A stretch of DNA of 64,000 nucleotides from Ustulina deusta (Eukaryota; Ascomycota; Sordariomycetes; Xylariales; Xylariaceae): the NCBI GenBank assembly GCA_023159155.1, contig JAJNNX010000026.1:372001-436000 (forward strand), in the 5' to 3' direction. The notes beneath the pieces are model-generated. The model was not told where the DNA came from. It saw only the letters and a program-made list of their open reading frames with translations, and did no database searches. The translations under genes and the position numbers were made by a program. Of the stretch, positions 23,188 through 34,373 are shown in pieces. Within the stretch, counting starts at the first letter, position 1. Every line of letters begins with the position of its first letter.

Positions 23188-24713
23188 CTAGGCTAACTTC
23201 CAGACTCCGTCCGTTATCTCAATCTTGATTTCCCTGTTTTCGTCTATACTTCTCCTTCCAGCTTCGAGGATGGCGGTTGTTGCAATTGTATTATTCAGAG
23301 TCGGCAAGCCCCGTGCATCCAAATCAGCAGCTTTGAGGGACCCACTGTTGATGGCTCGGCAGCCATCGACGAATTTCTCAAATGATACATATCCGTATCC
23401 GCCTTGCCCGTTGAAGTTGCCCTCCTCGTCGGGAGCACTACCATGTAAGGATTAGCAATCGGTGTCTTAAACGGAAGCTATAAGGGCAAGCTCCGAAGAT
23501 AAAGTCTCTATCTCAGCCGGGGCTTTTGATCTTGAGCCCGCGTGCGACCGGAAGACGATAGCACCGAGAATTACTTACTACTTCATATAGAACGGGTTAT
23601 ACCACACCAGTTGCCCGGCCGAGTCGTCCGCGACGTCGTACCCTCGTTTCGCCTGGTTGATGCGGACTTCGCCCTCGGACGCCATGTAGTGGAAATACTG
23701 GTTCGAGTGCACGCCGGCTTTCTGTGGCGCCGTCCAGGAGGCTGTGTAGACGCCCGTCGCGATCTTGCTCGGATCCCCTTTCTTCTGCCACGTGACCAAC
23801 ACGGTGATGGTGTCCTCGGTGGCATTGGCGCAGCCCAGACTCGTCGCGATGCCCTTGGCAGCCGATGCGGAAACCTTCACGGGGACGAACCCCTGTTGCG
23901 ATACCATTGAGTCGCAGATATCGATGTGGTGGCTGTTCAAGTAGTAAGAGATATCCGAATCGATTCCCGCCCAGGCCTTGAACGTCTCGAGCTGCGACTT
24001 GGGCTGCGACATGTAACTGTAGAAGTAGTTGAAATCGCCGAGTTTCTGGGCCTTGTACTTCGCATCTGCATACGCTGGATCATATCGCTTGTGGTGCTCG
24101 ATGTAGACGTATACGCCGTTTTTCTTGGCTGCTTCTATGAGCGATTGGTGATGCTCCAGAGTCTTGACGGCCGGCTTGGTAATCATGACATGGATCTTGC
24201 GCTCAACAGCGTACAAGGCGATAGGATAGTGAGTAGTGTCTGGTGTGAAGATGGTGATGGCATCGCCGGGCTTCAAGGCGTCTATGGCGGCTTTATAGGC
24301 ATCTGGGTTTTTGGCGTCGTTTGCTGGGTAGGACTCGAAAGAGGTGTCGAGGCCATTGTAGACTTTGGTGATATTCGTTTCCAGATGTTGTCCTTCGAGC
24401 AAAGAAGTATTAGCCACATCCAATACGGCACGACATCTCGCTAGCTCATGAGGTACACCGACTTATAGCTGGGAATTTAGTTCCGTTAGTACCAGCCATA
24501 CTCAGTTGGCCGACCTTGCCTCTCCGCCTCAGGTCGAACAGAGTCAAACCGACAACCCCGACCTTCTTGTCAGAGCCCGAAGCTCCGCCGCCTACAAACC
24601 CCGTGGTGTACTCGCCAGTACCGACCTAATTCATATGTCAATTCTGAGCAGACGTGGAGGACCCCCACCATGATCAACATTACCATTAACACGTTCAGAG
24701 GGTCAGCCGCCAT
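23188..24713 (-). CDS. Gfo/Idh/MocA-family oxidoreductase, D-galacturonate-reductase-like
   Basis: An NAD(P)-dependent sugar or sugar-acid dehydrogenase of the Gfo/Idh/MocA superfamily. It resembles fungal members annotated as D-galacturonate reductase, which reduce D-galacturonate to L-galactonate; substrate is inferred. Exons 24713-24684, 24625-24463, 24392-23579 and 23437-23188 join in frame to 418 aa. The Rossmann start [19 protein letters not shown] is split by intron 1. The Lys137 motif TKPA and the [11 protein letters not shown] block (about 215-225) correspond to the family's catalytic Lys and His/Asp positions. The C-terminal half is the beta-sheet substrate domain. The second intron uses a GTCGGT donor, chosen because it restores PAIRQHLE. 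No signal peptide, so probably cytosolic. It is divergent from an aldolase gene, which supports a sugar-acid role. Confidence 0.82.
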
Positions 24714-27072
24714 GTTGGGTAAGCCGCTATGGCTCAATTCAAGTGTTATAATTGAATGGTTAGTGGCACTAACTTCAATGTTGAACTGAAGAGACGTTTG
24801 TATGAACTCTCAATCACATAATTAACAGCTCCTAGCATTAGCAGATAGTAGTTCCTATAACTAATAGTGAGAGGTACTCTCGTCCCCTCATTAGTCAACG
24901 GAAGAATTGAGGGGCAGTTGGAGATGCATCGAACTAGTTACCTAATTCTCAGCACCATTTTTACTGGCAGTAACCGGGTAAAGACGGGGGTGTCTGTTGC
25001 ACGCAAACGACTAACAACCTTAAGCCAATGCCGTGCTATTGTGCGGATAATCGTGTATCCATGAATCAAATTCTCATATAGAAAGAAGGCTTTGGGCAGT
25101 ACACAGCCAGCGAATGCAGTTTCGGATAGATACCTATGTATTCGAACTAGCTATACTATATTCAACGTTGAGGCGTGTTATGCATATGCATCGACGGCTT
25201 ATTCGAACCAGAAACAAAACAGCGAGTCTAATGACGAGTCCCTGATAATATTTGTCCATGAAGGGTGTTCAACATAGGATATCCTAGGTTAGTTGACTGT
25301 CCAGGTACACTCCTCAGGCGTACCAGCAGCAATAAGGTACCTTCGTCTTGGTAGGCAAATAAGTATATAGATGAAAGCCTTACAGAACCTAGATATCTGA
25401 ATAAATGCCAGCAAGACAGCCACCGGCAACCAACTAAGCCCCCGAATAGGTAAAAGAAGCCGCCGTTTGGACTCCTTTTTGATCAATCAAGTGGAGGGAC
25501 GGTGGGGTTCGATCCGCCCCCACCTATGGCAGTTTGACCCAAATCGGGACCTCCCTCCTCCAATTTGTCTACCCCACCACGGACCCCACCACGGCTTCAA
25601 CGGCTTCAACGGCTTCAACGGCTTCAACGGCTTCAACGGCTTCAACGGCTTCAACGGCTTCAACGGCTTCAACGGCTTCAACGGCTTCAACGGCTTCAAC
25701 GGCTTCAACGGCTTCAACGTCATTGTTTACGACAGAGCTACAAAACGTCTCTCCTTCTTCTGTTTTTCATGGGAAAAAATAATGACAAGAACGACAACAG
25801 AATAGATAGATTGTGACTATGATAGGCCACTTTACATCTCCACAGGAAAATTGTCGACAGATCTGAGACGAGTCCGTTTGTGAGGGGCAACAAAATCTTA
25901 CGAACTGCTTGCCCGTTATCCACTCCCACCGTGATTCAAGCTTTCAAGAGAGGTACCAGAGTAGCTTAGGCCGGCTTTTTCTCTACATTATGACTGGTGG
26001 AAAAACTATTCCGGGTAGAGACGTCTCAATACCTGAAATTCTGCTAAGTACGCAAACTAGACAGGACTTCGTCCCCGTTCTTCGAGTCTTCGCTCTGATT
26101 TCCTTGCCTAGGAGAAAGCTCGCTACAGCAAGTACTCTATGAACTAAAGGCACTGTGCAAGTTTAAGGAGGATAGCATCTCCGGTCCTGCAGCCCTTGAG
26201 GCTTCGCCGGTTTGTGTTCTATGAGCTAGACACCATCCACTTAACCTGGCTCAGAACACTACCAGGTCCAGATCGCCATTGCTGCAACTCCCTGAATATA
26301 TGAAAATGGCTGGTTCGAATAGTGGTATAGATGAGAACTGTCGTCTTAGCAACGACAGCTCACGTTCCGCAAGGACTAGGACGGCATACAGGCTTATAAT
26401 GATTCCTTCGCCTCGCATCACATAACAGTCCCACTATCCCAATCACTGACTGACGACGAGGCGATCACTCACACGGCAACCTCCGGATAAACAATACCCC
26501 TTATTAACCGTTGTCAACATTATACGTGAGCTAAATGTGATTCTTGATGCGCCCGAATCGCTGAGGGTTCGCCGGGTGTCAGACCGTCAAGACATCCAGC
26601 CCCTCAGTCAGACGTCACGCTTAGCGACGTTTATTGTCACTCTAGATATCCCGTGGGCGTTATTTCTCTTCGCTTACTCTCTAAGCCGCAAAGCTCGGTG
26701 CGCTGCGGATTGTAGGTGCCTGCCCCTTTCGGCCCAATTCATCACGAGCAAGCTGCTGGAACGAGTAGGGTTGCGTCTCCGCACAGGTCATGACCCACTA
26801 GCAACGTTGTTCTGTGGGCTGAGGAGAGTCCAACATCTATTAGCTGGCAAGAAATCGTTTCTTTATTGTTGGAGACACTTTCATCTGGTCTTGATTTATA
26901 AGACGGCGCAGGCTGCTTTCCCATTCTTGTCCTTTACGTCCATCTTGATATCCCCATCCGGCCTTCACTCTCAGCGTATTGTATACCGAAAGACCCATTC
27001 AACTAGTCATTCGCAGTCACCAATCCCTCTCTATATACATATATATCTATACTAGAGCAATTTCAGACGAAT
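24714..27072. other. Long spacer between divergent oxidoreductase and aldolase genes
   Basis: This 2.36-kb spacer holds the promoters of both neighbours and a 14-copy 9-bp minisatellite at 25593-25718. The frames crossing the minisatellite start at TTG, not ATG, and look non-coding. A TATA-rich run lies at 27032-27050, just 23 nt before the aldolase ATG. No gene seen. Confidence 0.6.
25593..25718. repeat. Perfect 9-bp minisatellite, 14 copies
   Basis: Fourteen uninterrupted copies of GGCTTCAAC fill exactly 126 bp. All three frames stay open through the array because the unit is a multiple of three and lacks stop codons. The absence of variation between units points to recent slippage or homogenisation. 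Confidence 0.97.
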
Positions 27073-28056
27073 ATGGCCGGAGCCAACGGTGACGTGGCAA
27101 GTGGTCACACCGCGAGGCGACCTTTGCCTTGTGGTATCTATGCGCCAACGATGACATTCTTCGATCCAGACACCGAAGAACTCGATATCCCAACCATCAA
27201 GAAGCACGCCGAACGTCTCGCACGAGACGGATTAGCTGGCCTGGTGACCCTCGGCTCTAACGGAGAGGCCGTCCACTGTACGCGTGAGGAAAAGTTGGCC
27301 GTAACCCGCGCTACCAGAGAAGCCCTAGATGCCGCCGGTTTCACGAACATGCCTATCATAGTAGGAACAACCGAAAGTAGTGTCAAGGGCACCGTCGAAT
27401 TGTCTAAAATGGCTGCTGAGGCTGGCGGCGACTATGTGCTGCTTCTGCCACCTAGTTATTATAAGGCACAGGTTGACGAAGAGATGGTCGAAGGCTATTA
27501 CACAGCCGTGGCAGACGCGAGCCCCCTACCCATAGTCCTATACAATTACCCCGGTGCCGTAGCAGGCGTCGACATGGACTCGGATTTAATCATCAAACTT
27601 GGCCGACACCCAAACATCATTGGAACCAAGTTCACATGTGGCAACACGGGAAAACTCACTCGCGTCGCCCTAGCCCTGGACGCAAAGACACCCTCTTCAG
27701 AAGGCAGCGGCTACATGGCCTTCGGCGGCATATGTGATTTCACCGTGCAGACTCTGGCATCAGGCGGGAGCGGCATCATCGCTGGTGGCGCCAACGTCAT
27801 GCCCAAGGTCTGCGTCAAGGTGTGGAACCTGTACGCGGAGGGGAAGACGGAGGAGGCCATCAAGCTGCAGAAGATCCTCTCCCGGGGCGACTGGTTCCTT
27901 ACGAAACCAGCCATTGCGGGCACCAAACAGGCGATCCAGAGCTATTTCGGCTACGGCGGCTACCCGCGACGACCGCTCAAGCGCTTGGCCGAGGCCAAGG
28001 TTGCAGCCGTCGCTGAGGGAATCCGGGAGGTCATGGAGATCGAAAAGTCCCTATGA
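27073..28056 (+). CDS. Dihydrodipicolinate-synthase-superfamily aldolase (keto-deoxy acid aldolase)
   Basis: A class I, Schiff-base aldolase of the DapA/NAL superfamily, 327 aa in one exon. Fungi do not make lysine through DapA; their members include 2-keto-3-deoxy-L-galactonate aldolase (GaaC/LGA1) of D-galacturonate breakdown and 4-hydroxy-2-oxoglutarate aldolase-like enzymes. Visible residues are the GSNGE phosphate/carboxylate loop (61-65), Tyr157 in LYNYPG and the Schiff-base Lys186 in GTKFTCGN. The TIM barrel continues with the GGICDF and GGSGIIAGGANVMPK segments. The protein lacks targeting signals and is probably cytosolic. It is divergently paired with a Gfo/Idh oxidoreductase, which fits first and third steps of hexuronate catabolism, but the exact substrate cannot be read from sequence. 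Confidence 0.88.
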   Translation: MAGANGDVASGHTARRPLPCGIYAPTMTFFDPDTEELDIPTIKKHAERLARDGLAGLVTLGSNGEAVHCTREEKLAVTRATREALDAAGFTNMPIIVGTTESSVKGTVELSKMAAEAGGDYVLLLPPSYYKAQVDEEMVEGYYTAVADASPLPIVLYNYPGAVAGVDMDSDLIIKLGRHPNIIGTKFTCGNTGKLTRVALALDAKTPSSEGSGYMAFGGICDFTVQTLASGGSGIIAGGANVMPKVCVKVWNLYAEGKTEEAIKLQKILSRGDWFLTKPAIAGTKQAIQSYFGYGGYPRRPLKRLAEAKVAAVAEGIREVMEIEKSL

Positions 28057-29679
28057 GCACGCACGTGTGTGTGATGTGATTGATTGGCTTCACACGGGAC
28101 CCTTCGTACGTTTCGGCTCTCGTCTGCTCCCACCATCCTGAGCCGGTTATATGCACAATCCTAACAGCCGCGAATACCGGATTCGCTCGGCTCGGGGAAA
28201 TGCGGGGTGGGAATCTGGGGTCGAGGGATGCGGCTCTCTCCTACTTGTTTCTCGGCATTGCATTACTTTTTGGGCGGAACAAGCTGTGCCAGCTCCGGCC
28301 TTTTGCTGCCTTCCTTGTATGCCTCGCATGTTGTTCTTGTTGTTCTTCTTCTGTCCAGGTATTCGGATGTGCATACAGCTGCTGCAGACTCGGGGGCATT
28401 CGAGTGTGAAATCTTTTATTATTTAGTCGGGAGAGTAACGGGGTCTTGCCCAATAAGGTTAAGCCTTCTGACACCCCCCTTTCGAAATGTATATGAGGAC
28501 ATGATATAACATACACGTTTTTCGCGTATGCGAGGTCACATGATTTTCTACTCCTCAAGACATTGGAGAAGGGATCATTGTTCCAGAATATTCCTTAGAC
28601 CTTTGCATCGCTTGCTCTTACTGGCAGAGCTGGCTACGGAAGATGAGCCCTAGGAGGGCTCCAAGGGATTTCCCTTCTTATGTCCATATTACTGCATGTT
28701 CATATGATAGGTCTTTTACTTTGTGGTCATATCAAGACGTCTCTCTTCTCGCCGTCTATCCCCCACTCTGGAAAGCAGTGTCTCGGTGTCTAGCACGTAG
28801 GATGCTCGGAGCGAGCCTCGGCGTAGAAGCCCAGTTGCTAGTAGAGAATATGAATAGTCGTTCTCCTTTTTCTCACAATTGGCTTACCATCCAGGCCTGT
28901 CTGTCAGCGCGTGTTAGTTCTCTGCGTACTGGGACGTTCATACATTGCAAATACCTACCTGGGTAGTTTGATTAAACGCCGTATCGGTAGTAAGGTCTTA
29001 GCACAGTCTAAGTAATTCGCTCTGCGAGCTCCATCTGCGAATCAACAAGGCAAGTCCCGGATATCAACAACTTACTTGTTCCACTTCAAAGCCTCAGTTA
29101 TATGGAAAGCTGTGAATGTACTAGAAATAATCCTCGGTTAATGACCGTCCCTTTCAGTATTTATCTCACTGGCATCCATGGTTTCCAAGCCGCCAGGGGA
29201 GGGGAGAGGGGGTTGTTTCTTAACCGAGAAAGAACTGAGGCTCAACTCACCGCCGAGTGACTATTGAGACCCACATAGGCGAAGACCAATGCGATAGATA
29301 TGAAGGATACCCGTAGTAGTATGACTCCATCGACAATGGAGGTCTAAATACTACCACTACGTGCAATGGGATAGGGATGACAGTCGATTGTTCTAGACCA
29401 TCAAGCGCTCGATGTCCAATTAATTGCTCAAGGGAATCTGGTGAAGCGAATGCCCAGATGGGGGTAAGCTAAAAAGGCATATCGCCTTGCCTCTATATAT
29501 GCCATCTTATCTGCAGTGATGTCAGACCTTGAATTAAGTAGAAGACTAGGCCTTGGCAATGCCTGTCCCCATGATGGCTTCACGATCGGGGCCAACATTC
29601 TTGGGGGTTATTTTCAATGTGGGAGACTGACTGGTGTTTATGTCACGTGCCAGGCTATCAGGGTTCTCTGATGTGAAGT
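28057..29679. other. Intergenic spacer between convergent genes
   Basis: This 1.6-kb spacer lies between the aldolase and FAD-oxidoreductase 3' ends. Short open frames occur on both strands but overlap each other and show no conserved features. I see no gene. Confidence 0.55.
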
Positions 29680-31231
29680 CTATATCCCAAACTGTCTAGG
29701 GTCTAGCTCAGCAACATCCGCGCTTTTTGCAGCGCCTTCAAAGATGAACTCACTCATCAGCTTCCCTGTCGCAGGTCCGTTCTGGATACCCCAACACGTG
29801 TGGCCTGCCGCAACCCAGAGTCCTTCAACGGCTGTCCCGCCCACAAGAGGAGTACTCTCCTGTCCAGGACGCATGTGTCGTGGCATATAACAAGCTTGTT
29901 TGGCTATGACGGGTGCGGCTTTGAGGGTCGTGCTTACGGTACCGATGTAGGCAGCCATGTCATCACACTGTGCCTCGTCGACTTCGACTAAGTCTGCTGT
30001 CTCGGGAAGCGGAACGGTAGGGTCACATTCTCCGCAGGCATAAACCTCGCCTGGTCGTGCATAGATCTCCGGGTCTACGTTGCCATTATGGACTCGGCGC
30101 TGCCGATGCGGTGGTATCCAATTCGCTGGCAGCGATATATTGGTGAATACTGCATACGGCGTCACATCCGCCTCGAAAACAATACTGTGGGCGCGCAGGC
30201 CGTCTACTTTCGTCTGTGGAAGCAAGCTACTGCACCACGGGCCTGCCGCGACCACGACATCTGTTACGCCGAGCATCGTGCGTGGCGAGCCTGTTACTCG
30301 GTCAATATACTCGACAGTTTTAACGCTACCACGGCTTAGCCCTATCTTGGTCACCTTGGCATTAAGCCGGATATCTACGCCGGCCGAGTGTGCTAGATCT
30401 GCCATGGATGTCGTAAACTGATGCGGGTGTACCTGGGCTGTCTCGGTGTACCCTTCTAATCCCATTTCAGCATACTCATCTACGAGCTCGCTATCGATCC
30501 AATCGAGGTCTGCAGGAAGTACCGACTGGCACAATAATGTTGTTGCGGCCTTATCTTGCTTAGGCAGCTTCTGCCAGTCCTTCCCCTCGTTCCGTAATTG
30601 CGCTAGATCTTGAACCTGCTGCGATTGTTGGACGCCGGGCGGAAGCGGTGGAGAGCCATTGCACGGCTGTGAAGTGACATAGCCTTGTTGCTCCTGCTGA
30701 AGTGTTGGTGTGCCTTCCCGCCGATTTGCCCGCTTTGCTTTGCTCGACGTGGATTTCCTCCCCTTGGACTTCGCCCTCGATCTTGAATCTTTGCCCTTCA
30801 CGGTAGCGGCGATCTGAACGCATTCCAACCGCCGGTACCCCCATCTGGCAGGGCCATCATGCTCGGCTGCTAGCTCGGCATGCAAACGATATGACAGGGG
30901 AACTATACACATGGGATAAGCCCAGAGTCCAAGAAGTCCTCCGGCCTTTCCCGAAGCGCCAGCGGCGATGGACGTGGCCTCGACGAGAATAATATGATGG
31001 ATCAGGGGGTTGAAGGACGGGTGCCGGGTTAGGTAGTAAGCCGTGGTCGTACCGATTATACCGCCCCCTGCGGAGTGGGATCTGGTCAGCTCGGGTCGAG
31101 ACAAAGGCAAATGAGCGTCGCGAGCAAGCCAGGCGGGCGGTGTAAAGGGCTACCCTGGCGGCTGGAGACTCGGTTGGGGGCGTACCTATGATCACGATAT
31201 GTCGCGGTCGGGGTATACTGCGACTGTCCAT
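29680..31231 (-). CDS. FAD-dependent oxidoreductase, DAO fold (Tda3-like)
   Basis: A flavin amine/acid oxidase of the DAO family; the layout resembles fungal Tda3-like proteins, whose substrate is not established. Exons 31231-31186 and 31067-29680 join in frame to 477 aa. The splice rebuilds the Rossmann FAD motif IVIIGGGIIGTTTAYYL at residues 12-28. The family's second block is GASGKAGGLL, and the C-terminal FAD signature is GLWVAAGHTCWGIQNGPATG. An insertion at about 110-200 is rich in Lys, Arg, Ser and Gln and is probably disordered. Extending upstream would need a TTG start at 31285, so ATG 31231 is preferred. The intron is 118 nt. It is convergent with the aldolase gene. Family firm, substrate unknown. 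Confidence 0.86.
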
Positions 31232-33446
31232 CGTCTCGCTGACATGGCCGATCGGTCGGGGATTATAAGGAACAACACAGTCCAAACAATGGTAATGATG
31301 ATGGTGATGATGATACGGGCAGCACTACGGGGTGTGATATGAATGTGCTACCGACTTTACAGGTCCCTTGTGCCAGAGCAGCGGCAGAACTGATTGCGAC
31401 CCTCCTCTAGCCAATCAATGAAGATGGTTAATCAACTCGTAGTTGAATTGAGTTCTGATAATTTAGCGTGCATATGTTTGTCTCAAGAAAAGCAAGACAG
31501 GATTACATAGGTACCTAAGTACTTAGGAAGGCAGAGGTAGGTAGGTACATCCCTACTGAACTTAAAGTCTACCTACTAAGCATGTATAAAGTCAGTGCAA
31601 TAAGGGGCGACTTCTTATTATTAATACCTACAGGTGTTCCTAACTCTACGTCGGCAAGTAGGTCGGCGGTCTAGTAGGAGTAGTAGGTAAGTACTACCTA
31701 ATTATCCACCTAGGCACTGTTAGTGTTACTACACAGGCTACCTAAGAGATTATGTAGAGGGGCAAGCTCACACAGTCTACCTAGGCAGGTACCTCTTACT
31801 ATTCAGTATACCTGTCTAGGAATAATGCAAGTTCTTCAAGATGTGGATGCTCATGCAGGAACAAACTAATGGAACTAACTAGGTAAGAAACCACTTAAAT
31901 CATATCAACTTACTGGTTACAATGTACCTTAATTGATATGTGTACTTACTTAGTCTAGACTCAGTCTGATCAGTAGTCTTTGGCTGGGGGGCTTTTCTGA
32001 CCTCCCTAACCTAGTTTACACATACTATACCTGATAGGTACCTATTGATCGTGAGATCTGCCCTCCTTCTGTGTAGAACTGCGCGGCACTTGATAAGGCA
32101 CATTGGTTGTCATCAAATTTCACCTGCACTGCGCCTGCACTAGATAATGCACGCAGGCAACAGGGTGCAGTCGCGTCAATTACGCCTTCGGTAGCGTGCC
32201 AGCTCGTGGCTGGCTAGGTACCTACACACACATCCATATACTTACATTAGGTATGTACGTACCTGCTTAGGTAATGACCTCACTAGGTATATTGGAACTC
32301 CTGTCTTGAGTATCTTTATCCATTTATGCCATCTAATGCTGACTTGTATATTCCCGAATTTATCACCTAACTGCATAATTGAGACGCAGTTCCACCTTAG
32401 GAGCGCAACCTTGCCAACTCAGTACAGTTGGTTGCAGCTTAGCTTCCAACCAGATGTCATCATTATCACCCTCACTACGTTGGTACCTGTCCTTGCTCCT
32501 CTCCATCTACCGACAACGTCAGAGGTTCTCACAAGCGTGGCAAACATAAGACCTCGAATGCATTTCATAACATCTTCATGTTTGTCTCGGACCACGAATT
32601 AGCCGTGGCTGACGAGAAGGCCATCGAAATTGCACTGCTGTTGTTATATGGCCTGCCTGGCCGGAGGACCCTCCGAGCCCCCGCCAATCACTCGTCTCTC
32701 GCGCAGAGCTCGTGGTGATTTGTCAAGAGATGCAGCTTGCAGCTTAGCTTCAGATTGTTCTTGGCTGCCAGGTGGGTTCCCAGGAGAACCCTACAGCATC
32801 ACTTGGCCATTGCGTTTTACTGTTTCTGTCATCCGTCATCCCACCATCAGAACCACCACCAGAACCACGAGCACCAGCACCAACCACCATGCTTTTGACT
32901 GGTCGTGTTTCGAGTCGTTGGATAAGAAGCTTTGCACAGCCTCCGTCGCCCATCATTGGTACGCTATCCCTGTACTGTACTGCCATGTACATATGTAGTG
33001 TATAAGCACGTTTTTTTAATGCCTCCCGCTTCCAATCGCTTCCAATCCCTTACCCCATAGAGGGGCAGCAGTGCTACTCCGCCTGTGCCTACACTACACT
33101 GCACTAGCGTCCCTAGGTGCGCATAGGTACAGGTGGGTACAGACGGGGTACATGTGCAATACCCGCACTCTATGCTTTCCTGCACCACGACACCTTGCTG
33201 GATTCTGTACTCTCCAGGTATCCCTCTATATGCGCCTCTGCAACGCTGCTGACTATTTTTGTCATTGAGGAAAAAGATCACCTTTTGCTCAATACATCTA
33301 GAGTCAGAGCTCCCACCGCCCGTCCACCGCTCATCATAAACCCCACCTATAATAAGAAACGAGTCGCAACGTTCGCATCCTCGTCAACTTCTTCATTCTC
33401 TACCCCCTCTACCGCTTTTCCCGCACTATCCAGATCTACATTCACA
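31232..33446. other. Intergenic region rich in TAGGTA/TACCTA motifs
   Basis: A 2.2-kb spacer between divergent genes. The part at 31500-32290 is packed with TAGGTA and TACCTA hexamers. The rest holds the presumed promoters. Short frames are not supported by conserved features. No gene seen. Confidence 0.6.
31500..32290. repeat. Cluster of dispersed TAGGTA/TACCTA motifs
   Basis: At least fifteen TAGGTA or TACCTA hexamers occur in about 800 bp, several fused into the palindrome TAGGTACCTA or into TAGGTAGGTA. They are dispersed, not tandem. Confidence 0.75.
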
Positions 33447-34373
33447 ATGGCTGCCGCTACAACTTTCTGGGACTTCACGCCCAAGGACAGTACGTAATAG
33501 CTCCAACCCCCCACCAGGTCGCGAGGTGAGACAAAGGTTCACGAACAGCGAGCTAATTGGACTACTTGTGTCAAATAGAGAAGGGCGCTGACAAGCCTCT
33601 GTCCGAATACACGGGCAAGGTCGTCCTCGTCGTCAACACTGCCTCCAAGTGCGGCTTCACTCCCCAGTTCGCTGGCCTCGAGAAGCTGTAGGTTTCACCA
33701 CCCCCCTCCTCGCCTTTGTTGGTCATTCCCATTGTCCAATCACTGTACCGCGAGAGCCTTCGTGGCAGGCAGCCCGGCCGCGCGAACTTAGACGGACAGA
33801 CACGCTATCGTTTTTCTCCATTTTTCTCCGTTTTTTTCCTTAGCCTCGCTCTAATCGCATTCAATAGCTACAAGGACATCATTGCCACCAACCCCGACGA
33901 TTTCGTCATTCTTGGCTTCCCCTGCAACCAGTTTGCTAGCCAGGACCCCGGCAGCAACGATGAGATCCAGGAGTTCTGCCAGGTTAACTACGGCGTCACT
34001 TTCCCCATCCTGGGCAAGGTCGACGTCAACGGTGACAAGCCCGAGCCTGTATGGGACTGGCTAAAGAACGAGCAAGCCGGTGTCTTGGGCATCAAGCGTG
34101 TCAAGTGGAACTTCGAGAAGTTCCTCATCGGCCGTGATGGCAAGGTCAAGGGTCGCTGGGCTTCTACCACCAAGCCCGAGGCTCTTGAGAGCAAAATCAA
34201 GGAGCAGCGTGAGTGACCCCCGATGCCTATTTCTTCCTCTTTGGGCAGTTATCTCCTACTCGGAGTACTTCGACATTTGAGAAGCTCTACCTAATACCAA
34301 AGCGCAATAAAAAAAATATTGAGCAGCCACCACTAACTCTATATTTATAGTCGCTGTTCCCAAGAAGGAATAG
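33447..34373 (+). CDS. Glutathione-peroxidase-family thiol peroxidase (Gpx3/Hyr1-like)
   Basis: Reduces hydrogen and lipid peroxides; fungal members act through thioredoxin, and yeast Gpx3/Hyr1 also relays peroxide signals to Yap1 (known). Exons 33447-33489, 33579-33687, 33868-34208 and 34351-34373 join in frame to 171 aa. Peroxidatic Cys39 lies in NTASKCGFT, Cys70 in GFPCNQF and the resolving Cys88 in [13 protein letters not shown]. The motif [12 protein letters not shown] carries the catalytic Trp and Asn. There is no selenocysteine. The last exon has 23 nt and encodes LAVPKKE. Retaining intron 3 would instead end the protein in RE directly after the donor. Likely cytosolic; no presequence is visible. 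Confidence 0.95.

Noticed and set aside
25499..25530. tRNA T-arm-like GGTTCGATCC stem
   Set aside because: It forms only a local GC stem; no anticodon arm or acceptor stem is present.
25467..25805. GFN-repeat protein across the minisatellite
   Set aside because: The frame starts at TTG, has no ATG, and stays open only because the repeat unit is nine bases without stops.
26537..27055. 172-codon plus-strand frame upstream of the aldolase
   Set aside because: It ends 18 nt before the aldolase ATG and reads through its promoter. No domain or coding-like conservation is visible.
31231..31285. 18-residue upstream extension of the FAD oxidoreductase
   Set aside because: The upstream start would be TTG; the ATG at 31231 places the FAD motif at the usual distance from the N-terminus.
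33716..34216. 166-codon frame overlapping the thiol peroxidase
   Set aside because: Its first part reads through intron 2; the rest is the true third exon.
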